This document shows, piece by piece, positions 1 to 4,998 of a stretch of DNA of 6,503 bases. The DNA comes from Planctomycetia bacterium (GTDB taxonomy: Bacteria > Planctomycetota > UBA11346), in contig SYDV01000167.1 of assembly GCA_005801395.1 (NCBI GenBank), positions 1 to 6,503 of the forward strand, read 5' to 3'. Numbering within the stretch: the stretch's first letter is position 1; every line of letters starts with the position of its first letter. A model generated the notes under the pieces. The model searched no databases. It had not been told where the DNA came from and saw nothing but the letters and a program-made list of their open reading frames with translations. The translations under genes and the position numbers were made by a program.

Positions 1-1205
1 GAACCACGGCCACAGGTGCGACGACCTTTCGCAATATCCGCGACAATTAAAATATAACTGGCAAAACCCTTGCGCGTGACCACGCCTAATTCGTAATCTA
101 AACGGACACGCACCGCACGGGAAACGTCACCGCCATAGCGTTGGTGCACACCGAAGCGACAACGTTCGTGCAATTCGCGCACCGCATCCTGTCCCGCCCA
201 TGGCGGCATATGCCAGTGTTGCTGTCCATGAGCATCGAGTTCACCTGGAACATAACGACAACGCGCTGCTAATTCATGACTGCGAATAATGGCTTCGTCC
301 GAAACCCGAGCCAACGCCTGTGGTAATTGCGCTAAGGTCGCACTCATCACGCGACCACGGACGGCTTCGATATGGGCGCGGACTTGGCTGCGATCCTGAA
401 TTAAATGTAATAATTGCGCTGCTTTTTGACCGCTGTGATCAATGTCGGTCAGTAATGGTACAGCGACACTCGTATAATCATCCGGTCCGGGTGCGCCTGG
501 GACTCGCCAATAAACTTCCGCGCCATGCCAACGCAGTCGTTCGCCCCACGCGGCGTCTTGCACCAAAGCGATGACGCCATCCCACGCGGGACAGGTTTCG
601 CTCAAACCACTTAACCACGCCTGCCATGAAACCGGATCTTCGTGATGCCAAGATAATAAATGACACAGCCGTCGATACGCATGGGCGTCTGGCGCGAGTA
701 ATAAAACCGGCGGTGCACCACGACGTTCATCGCTCAGCGGTAATACCGAGCCTACCGCAACGTGTTGTCGACCCCAGGCGGCACAGCATCCAGGTAATCC
801 AGCAAGATCGCCGACGTCCGCTAAAGCAGCCCACGTCGCTGCGGTTGCTTTTTGTTTCGGGATAACGGTGTCATAAGAGACAGGAACTAATAAGGATGTT
901 GGCGTAGCATTCTGCGCCAGTGCCGCAGCACTGGCGCGCGCCGCACGTAACACCGCCGCCCCAGGAGCGGGATGATTGCTACCGCGTTGATCAGGCGGCT
1001 GACATTCGGTTTCCGGCGCGCCATTCCACAACGCCGATAACGCCGTCGCCCAACGCTGCGGCGTCACCGTACCATGCAACGCCGAGAACGATGTTTGCAC
1101 CGCCAACCACGGACAGCGATCACCTAATGCAGCACGCACCGCGAGACCAACGGCGGCATCGTTGTTCTGAATTGAACCGACCAACGACACAGGAGCTGAA
1201 GCCAT
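1..1205 (-). CDS. DnaE-family DNA polymerase III alpha subunit (DnaE2-like), N-terminal part
   Basis: This is the first 401 codons of a DNA polymerase alpha subunit of bacterial family C; the rest lies beyond the left edge. Residues about 365-401 carry the family signature leading into the polymerase core: RLDYELGVVTRKGFASYILIV, then RTCGRG. In the family this is followed by the Ser-rich loop and then the catalytic Asp pair, which fall outside the window. Residues 33-60 and 125-185 align by eye with the PHP domain (TSFSALHGTVTP; PPVLLLAPDAHAYRRLCHLL). The PHP metal ligands are missing: the usual HxH motif is AVQTSF, the 'TDH' strand is ADVGD, and the later 'GDVHYH' is TDIDHS. About 60 residues (61-121) look like an insertion. 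The start is ATG at 1205, because an in-frame TAA lies 15 bases upstream; no Shine-Dalgarno is seen. An accessory or error-prone role (DnaE2/ImuC-like) is inferred from the divergent PHP domain and the SRAP gene nearby. The replicative DnaE itself is less likely. Confidence 0.85.
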   Translation of the reverse strand, partial: MASAPVSLVGSIQNNDAAVGLAVRAALGDRCPWLAVQTSFSALHGTVTPQRWATALSALWNGAPETECQPPDQRGSNHPAPGAAVLRAARASAAALAQNATPTSLLVPVSYDTVIPKQKATAATWAALADVGDLAGLPGCCAAWGRQHVAVGSVLPLSDERRGAPPVLLLAPDAHAYRRLCHLLSWHHEDPVSWQAWLSGLSETCPAWDGVIALVQDAAWGERLRWHGAEVYWRVPGAPGPDDYTSVAVPLLTDIDHSGQKAAQLLHLIQDRSQVRAHIEAVRGRVMSATLAQLPQALARVSDEAIIRSHELAARCRYVPGELDAHGQQHWHMPPWAGQDAVRELHERCRFGVHQRYGGDVSRAVRVRLDYELGVVTRKGFASYILIVADIAKGRRTCGRG

Positions 1206-1215
1206 GGCGCGGCTT

Positions 1216-1235
1216 ATGGGTTAATAAAAACCCAT
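1216..1235. promoter_or_regulatory. Inverted repeat just upstream of the polymerase start codon
   Basis: A perfect dyad, ATGGGTT-N6-AACCCAT, lies 10 bases before the polymerase ATG. It could be an operator for a dimeric repressor, or a 5'-leader hairpin limiting ribosome access; the 6-base loop allows either. It matches none of the LexA box consensus sequences I know. The two arms are certain; the function is inferred. Confidence 0.4.
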
Positions 1236-1402
1236 TCAAGCAAAGTCTTTTTTTCGCGCATGAGATCGTTGGGCGTTCATTGCTCAAATCTGAGGTCTGC
1301 CAAGTAGTTACAGCTTCTGACAAACGCCAACAGCATGCCCAAGGTTGAGCGAGCGACGGGCTAAATTCAGTCACTTAATTGCTGAACAGCGGGGCCGTCC
1401 GG
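1236..1402. other. Intergenic region between the LamG gene and the polymerase gene
   Basis: No convincing gene is seen here. A 10/9-base inverted repeat (1268-1277 with 1323-1331, one bulged base) encloses a small 4-base stem (CTCA-N4-TGAG), so the polymerase leader may be structured. A weaker dyad, TTCAG-N11-CTGAA, spans 1366-1386. No clear terminator follows the LamG stop codon, so read-through into the polymerase gene is possible. No good -35/-10 pair was found. Confidence 0.35.
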
Positions 1403-2713
1403 TCATTTTTTGGGCGTGTTGCTAAAATGAAGCGCACGCATTTCTTCTGCGCTCAAGACCCGATTAAAAACCGCGACGCCACTCATCAATAATTGTGAAC
1501 CATGGTCTTTCTCTTCCTTCCCAAGGCCAAGAGCGCGACCGAGCGTAAATGGTGCGCCTTCGCTTAATGTACGCGTCACCGTTTTACCAATGGGTGTCCA
1601 AGCACCATCGGTTTGAGACCATAAACTGGCCATTACGACATCGCCAATCCGTGCGACCGAAATTCCTGGGACCGTCGTGGTCGTTGGCGCAGTCACATCC
1701 CATACGTGTGGTTTCTGTAATAACGACTGTCTTTTTCGTTGTACATCAATGCGAATTTGGAATGGCGTGGTGACCGGATTGTTGGTGTCGGCGATGCGCT
1801 CATAGCGCGCGGCTTCGTTATTGAGATCAAGGTAAATAGCGTGTTCTCCAATTCCCCCAGCCGAACGATGGTAACCATTAAATTTTAGCACAAAGGCGCG
1901 TGAGCCATAAATAGGCCACGAAAAAGGCGCTGGATTTATCGCCTCTTTTTCTTTGATGCCTGTGACATCTTGCATGACGGAGTCGGCATAGGTTCGTGCG
2001 GTTTGTTCGCCATTAAGCCAGGCGCTCACTTCACCACGCTTGGTGTCATAGGTCATTCCCATACAGACCCAGCGATCATTGGGAAAATCTTGTCCATCAA
2101 TGGCTTTAAGTCGCGCATATTGCGAGCCTTTAAGCGTTGATTGCGGAAAACTAGCCGCACCGGTTCCTGAGATATGGGAAATAACACCTTTTGAGCCAAA
2201 TAATCCACCAAATATCGCAATTTGACGCCGACCACCGTACGGATCCCAACCGCCTTCGTCCCAAATTCCCGCGACCAAATGACGCTTACCAATAAATTTA
2301 ATCCATGATAATAACGTAAAAGATTGCGCTCCCGTAATATCTAAAGGCGTTCCATCAAACGCTGAGCGTGGGACTTCCGCAAAAACGAAGCCTTGATTAA
2401 AACGTACCGCTCGACCAAAAGGACCTTCAGCGGTTATATCCAGACGACTATCTGCATCGGTATAGGGCCATTCCTCGGGTTTGTACGCCTTCGCATCACC
2501 AATTTGTCGTAGCATCATGGGATAAGGTTTGGTGACGACCTGCGGATCACTTGACGAAATCCACCGTCCTTGTTCCGCATGAATAAAATCCCAGAAAGCA
2601 ATTAGCCCAGGAGTTTTGACCACCAGGTCACGACGTTCGGCTTCGCTGGCAGAGACAACGATGAAAAAATGCCCGATAAGAATAAGTGCGCCGCTAAGTA
2701 TTTGACCGAGCAT
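1403..2713 (-). CDS. Secreted LamG/concanavalin A-like jellyroll protein
   Basis: A complete 436-residue protein. Residues 1-25 form a signal peptide with a long hydrophobic core and a probable cleavage after SASEA; its N-region lacks the usual Lys/Arg. The mature part has features of a LamG-like (Laminin_G_3 type) beta-sandwich. Strands near 102-112 (AVRFNQGFVFAE) and 131-140 (SFTLLSWIKF) are followed by a substrate or metal-loop region. Residues 214-240 (DRWVCMGMTYDTKRGEVSAWLNGEQ) are the typical 'W.h.a.tyd...v.lYvNG' strand pair. The C-terminus, MSGVAVFNRVLSAEEMRALH (410-429), is the classic closing motif of these domains. Such domains bind carbohydrate or protein outside the cytoplasm; no catalytic motif is seen, so an adhesive or binding role is inferred. 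The start ATG at 2713 has only a weak purine stretch (GGCGGA) upstream. The gene sits between two DNA-repair-type genes on the same strand, with 143 bases to the upstream gene, and has no obvious functional link to them. Confidence 0.8.
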   Translation of the reverse strand: MLGQILSGALILIGHFFIVVSASEAERRDLVVKTPGLIAFWDFIHAEQGRWISSSDPQVVTKPYPMMLRQIGDAKAYKPEEWPYTDADSRLDITAEGPFGRAVRFNQGFVFAEVPRSAFDGTPLDITGAQSFTLLSWIKFIGKRHLVAGIWDEGGWDPYGGRRQIAIFGGLFGSKGVISHISGTGAASFPQSTLKGSQYARLKAIDGQDFPNDRWVCMGMTYDTKRGEVSAWLNGEQTARTYADSVMQDVTGIKEKEAINPAPFSWPIYGSRAFVLKFNGYHRSAGGIGEHAIYLDLNNEAARYERIADTNNPVTTPFQIRIDVQRKRQSLLQKPHVWDVTAPTTTTVPGISVARIGDVVMASLWSQTDGAWTPIGKTVTRTLSEGAPFTLGRALGLGKEEKDHGSQLLMSGVAVFNRVLSAEEMRALHFSNTPKK

Positions 2714-2729
2714 AAGGAATGATCCGCCT

Positions 2730-2752
2730 AAAAAACGAGGGTGTAACTCGTT
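2730..2752 (-). terminator. Hairpin with T-run between the SRAP and LamG genes
   Basis: Read on the minus strand, AACGAG, a 7-base loop and CTCGTT form a 6-base-pair stem. It is followed by a run of six T, two of which belong to the stem. It lies about 105 bases after the SRAP stop and just 17 bases before the LamG start. It looks like a weak intrinsic terminator for the SRAP transcript, or an attenuator in the LamG leader. Stem GC content is only half, so efficiency is doubtful. Confidence 0.4.
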
Positions 2753-2856
2753 GGTTTATTGAGCCATCATCTAAACCATTTCACCGGCTCATGCCGCTAC
2801 GCGAACGAGTAGTCGCAGATAAAAGTTCGGATCAACCTGCGCACAACATGGTGCAA

Positions 2857-3495
2857 TTAAACCCGTGTTTGCTCACCTAAAGCCGTCGTTTGCCAAGCGG
2901 TTATCGGCAACCCAGGCGATCGTCCGAGATCACACAAATCTTGTGGAGCAATCCCGCCATTGAGCCATTGCCCCACACCAAGGTCGTTCAATACCACGGG
3001 CATGCGATCATGAATGGGCGCTAGTTCGCTGGTTGGTTCGGTCGTCAGCATGGTGAACCGAATATCGTTCACCTCACGCCGCCAGAGCGCGGCTAAAGCC
3101 AATAATGGTGTTGTTGCGGACTGATAAAAATAAGGCAGACCGCGCTGACGGCCAGACTGCGGTACGACTTCCCACCAACCCTGGGTAACAATGACGCATC
3201 GTCGATGGGCAAATGCTTCTGCCCACAAAGGTTTACTGATGGCTGTCTCAAATCGCGCATGTAATAAGAACTGTGGTTTATTCGTTGTGTTTATCTGTTC
3301 TTGCCAACCCCAACGCATCCACCCTAATCGTCGCTCACCAGTTGCGGTAATGATGGCTGGTGCACGATCCGTGGGGCGGATGCGAGATGTGTTTTTGCTT
3401 TTATCATGGGCGACATCAACGGTCATGGTCTGACGCGCCGCAAAGCGAATCGCTACCGCATCAAGGTCCTCAGTACCGGCCAATTGGACGCACAT
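2857..3495 (-). CDS. SRAP-domain protein (YedK/HMCES family), abasic-site DNA-protein crosslinking
   Basis: A complete 212-residue SRAP protein. In this family the N-terminal Cys2, exposed after Met removal, forms a thiazolidine crosslink with abasic sites in single-stranded DNA and so shields them. Visible here are Cys2 (MCVQL, where the usual form is MCGR), RPTDRAPAI (40-48), GWMRWGW (58-64), HARFET (79-84), RRCVIVTQGWWE (98-109, with the conserved Glu109), PYFYQ, and IHDRMPVVL (161-169, with the conserved His162). Cys, Glu and His of the YedK active site are therefore present. The fourth residue, Asn of the NARxET motif, is His79 here (codon CAT, one change from AAT). Length is normal for the family. 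The M-C start and a good Shine-Dalgarno fix the start codon. SRAP genes are often damage-inducible and found near imuB/dnaE2 cassettes. A DnaE-like gene lies two genes downstream on the same strand, which supports a DNA-damage role, although no LexA box is recognised. Confidence 0.92.
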   Translation of the reverse strand: MCVQLAGTEDLDAVAIRFAARQTMTVDVAHDKSKNTSRIRPTDRAPAIITATGERRLGWMRWGWQEQINTTNKPQFLLHARFETAISKPLWAEAFAHRRCVIVTQGWWEVVPQSGRQRGLPYFYQSATTPLLALAALWRREVNDIRFTMLTTEPTSELAPIHDRMPVVLNDLGVGQWLNGGIAPQDLCDLGRSPGLPITAWQTTALGEQTRV

Positions 3496-3653
3496 GCGAA
3501 CCTCGTGTTGATGAATTATTTCATCTCAACGATCAGCAATCAACCGTTTATGTCGGGCAGCCTTAGGCAGACCAGGTAGCGGTTTATTACCGTTGTTCGT
3601 AACCTTGCTTGTGACCGCTTGATCTATCGTTCGGGTTTAGGATCTAGGATTAA
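3496..3653. other. Intergenic region upstream of the SRAP gene
   Basis: 158 bases with no gene. It should carry the SRAP promoter if that gene is transcribed separately, but I see no convincing -35/-10 pair. An AT-rich palindromic stretch (ATTAATTAAT, 3649-3658) overlaps the end of the upstream gene. A small imperfect stem near 3578-3594 has no T-run. Confidence 0.3.
3501..3505 (-). promoter_or_regulatory. Ribosome binding site of the SRAP gene
   Basis: CGAGG on the minus strand lies five bases before the ATG. It is the best-placed Shine-Dalgarno in the window. It supports the start that puts Cys at position 2, which the SRAP mechanism requires. Confidence 0.6.
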
Positions 3654-4721
3654 TTAATTAGGAATTCCAAGTGCACGACACCAAGCGCGAACTTTTTTGG
3701 CCTGTGAACTGCCAGCGTGATCGCGCTCAAGGCGAGTGGCTGTCCCAGCAATCGTCATCAGATCACGTTGATAATTTTTTGCGGCGGGGTCATCAGCGCG
3801 AACCTTGAGTTCAATGAGGCGCTTGGCCGTGGGTTCGACTTGCGTCAACAGGCCCTGGGCGAGGGCAGCCTGCTTTGCTTCAGGGGTGCGAGACCACTCT
3901 TTTGCGGTGTTCAATAAATCTTTGCCGGCTTTACTCGGTGACCAGAGTTGTCCGATTTGAGACAGTGATTCGACCGCGCCGAGTGGCCATTCTTTACGCA
4001 GTGTTTCGCAGACGGCGAGTTGGGACGCAATTTCCGCCAAACAGGTTTCAAGCACACGCTTGCCAACGGCATCATCTTCTTTGGCCCGCTCAGCGGTTGA
4101 TAATAAAAAACCAGCAGCTCCGGCGGCGTAAGCTTTTTGATACACGCTGCCAGTTTCGAGGTCGTTGAGCTGCGGCAGAGCAGAGGACTCACGCTGTTTG
4201 TCATCGTTACCTGATTTATTTCCTGCGAGGTAGCAGTGAATGCGATCAATACGAAACCCCGTGGAGCGCCCTGAAATGTGGATGCGGTGCATGCCAGGTT
4301 GAAGTTCATAAAGGGGTGGCTCTTTATTTCCTTGATGGTCAAGGGTCGATCCCCAATTCCATTCATCCTTCTTGCTGGAAAAACATTTTTTCATGATGCC
4401 CCCGTCAACGCCGAGGAAGCAATCATTACTGAGCGTGGAATCGGGGTCGTCATGAAAATTACGGATGGCGATTTGTTAGGTTCCTGGCGTGATAATCAGG
4501 ATACGGTAAATGACTTCGCTCGCCGAACCTGTGTGATGAAAATATCCACTGCCGAGGAAGCCAGGAATCTTAGTTTCAACCGCCCAGCCATTGGGCCCCG
4601 CTCCTTCACACTCGATGGCCACGAGGCCATTCCGTTCAATCCACAGGCGCTCGCTGTCAGCAGTGGCAGCAGCAGCGAGGGTTGAGAGGCAAAGAAGCAA
4701 GAAAATCAAGTATTTTAGCAT
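3654..4721 (-). pseudogene. Secreted protein gene with carbohydrate-binding-like module, interrupted by one in-frame TAA
   Basis: Two open stretches in the same frame (4721-4479 and 4475-3654) form one 355-codon gene broken by a single TAA at codon 82. Residues 1-21 are a signal peptide (MLKYLIFLLLCLSTLAAAA). The N-terminal module reads ERNGLVAIECEG, VETKIPGFLGSGYFHHTG, YRILIITPGT, [stop], QIAIRNFHDDPDSTLSNDC, then HISGRSTGFRIDRIHCYL (147-164). This is the pattern of a beta-sandwich module seen in secreted proteins of Planctomycetes-like bacteria, where the interrupted position is normally Tyr (PGTYRLRIRN). TAA is one base from TAC or TAT. The C-terminal half (about 185-350) is helical and charged, and I do not recognise it. 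No frameshift is needed to join the parts. Possible explanations are a recent nonsense mutation, a sequencing error, or read-through. Re-initiation at ATG 4394 would give a product without a signal peptide. The start is ATG 4721, with only a weak AGG upstream. Confidence 0.75.
4476..4478 (-). other. In-frame TAA stop codon interrupting the secreted protein gene
   Basis: Codon 82, in the context GGA-ACC-TAA-CAA-ATC. Reading on in the same frame gives QIAIRNFHDDPD, which continues the module without loss. TAA is also the true terminator of this same gene (3654-3656) and of the SRAP gene, so a genome-wide reassignment of TAA is unlikely. Confidence 0.85.
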
Positions 4722-4774
4722 GGAAATGACCTAGAAAAAATGATCGTTGAGAATGGCAACTTGAGCAGTTGTTT

Positions 4775-4816
4775 CGGTTCCAAGGAACCGATGACGTGAG
4801 TCACGCCGATTAGGCG
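4775..4816. promoter_or_regulatory. Cluster of three adjacent dyads
   Basis: Three inverted repeats sit side by side. The first is CGGTTCC-AA-GGAACCG (4775-4790, perfect). The second is CGTGA-G-TCACG (4795-4805), within the longer TGAC-N4-GTCA. The third is CGCC-N5-GGCG (4804-4816). None is followed by a T-run on either strand, so they are not intrinsic terminators. The first, with a 2-base centre, is better suited to a dimeric protein than to an RNA hairpin. They lie 54-95 bases upstream of the minus-strand start codon and are candidate operators. Confidence 0.45.
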
Positions 4817-4875
4817 CGGAATCTGTGACCTTGTATAGAGGTGTGTTTGACTATTTTTGTCATTATGAGTTGGGA

Positions 4876-4930
4876 GTTAGCTAAACGTTAGCCGAGAGCT
4901 AACCGAGAGTTAACTAAGAGTTAACTAAGA
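4876..4930. repeat. Five tandem copies of an 11-base repeat
   Basis: Consecutive units are GTTAGCTAAAC, GTTAGCCGAGA, GCTAACCGAGA, GTTAACTAAGA and GTTAACTAAGA. The last two are identical and the others drift. Each begins with a near-palindromic GTTAAC or GTTAGC core. The 11-base period is close to one helical turn, so bound proteins would line up on one DNA face. The block ends 68 bases before the start of the plus-strand gene. It may be a regulator-binding array, or a simple repeat made by slippage. Confidence 0.75.
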
Positions 4931-4998
4931 GTAGCGCGCGTCATCGCTGGCTGCCATCGTCCAAGTCATCCATTAACCTATTTAGGTATTGATTTTTC

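Larger units (their letters stand above)
4722..4998. promoter_or_regulatory. Divergent promoter region
   Basis: 277 bases separate the start codons of the interrupted secreted-protein gene (minus) and the desaturase-GH3 gene (plus), so promoters for both must lie here or further upstream. It contains a dyad cluster near the minus-strand gene and an 11-base tandem repeat nearer the plus-strand gene. Possible -10-like hexamers exist (TATACA on the minus strand around 4832-4837), but none has a good -35 at normal spacing, so I do not name a promoter. The plus-strand gene has a distant AGG (4984-4986), 12 bases before its ATG. Confidence 0.5.

Noticed and set aside
920..1348. 142-codon plus-strand open frame opposite the polymerase gene
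   Set aside because: It is antisense to a well-supported coding frame and runs into the intergenic region; its composition is rich in Pro, His, Arg and Gln as expected of an antisense shadow.
1120..1374. 84-codon minus-strand open frame overlapping the start of the polymerase gene
   Set aside because: It overlaps the polymerase coding region by 86 bases in another frame, has no recognisable domain, and its residue mix (many Trp, Cys, Arg) looks like out-of-frame translation.
3498..3510. GAAC...GTTG near the SRAP start as a LexA box
   Set aside because: The spacing is five instead of four and the second half-site is imperfect; it also overlaps the Shine-Dalgarno, so the match is probably chance.
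3578..3594. Terminator downstream of the interrupted gene
   Set aside because: The stem is short, includes a G-T pair, and has no T-run on the minus strand.
3911..4366. 151-codon minus-strand open frame within the interrupted secreted-protein gene
   Set aside because: It lies in a different frame from the stretch that carries the ISGRSTGFRIDRI motif and joins the signal peptide half; it has no recognisable features.
4278..4685. 135-codon plus-strand open frame across the TAA-interrupted gene
   Set aside because: It is antisense to a gene whose same-frame homology spans both sides of the stop, and its protein shows no known pattern.
4479..4721. A genuine short secreted 81-residue protein
   Set aside because: The module it begins continues in the same frame past the TAA with matching family sequence, so a truncated longer gene is the better explanation.
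4876..4930. CRISPR array
   Set aside because: The units are only 11 bases long and directly adjacent, with no spacers and no cas genes.
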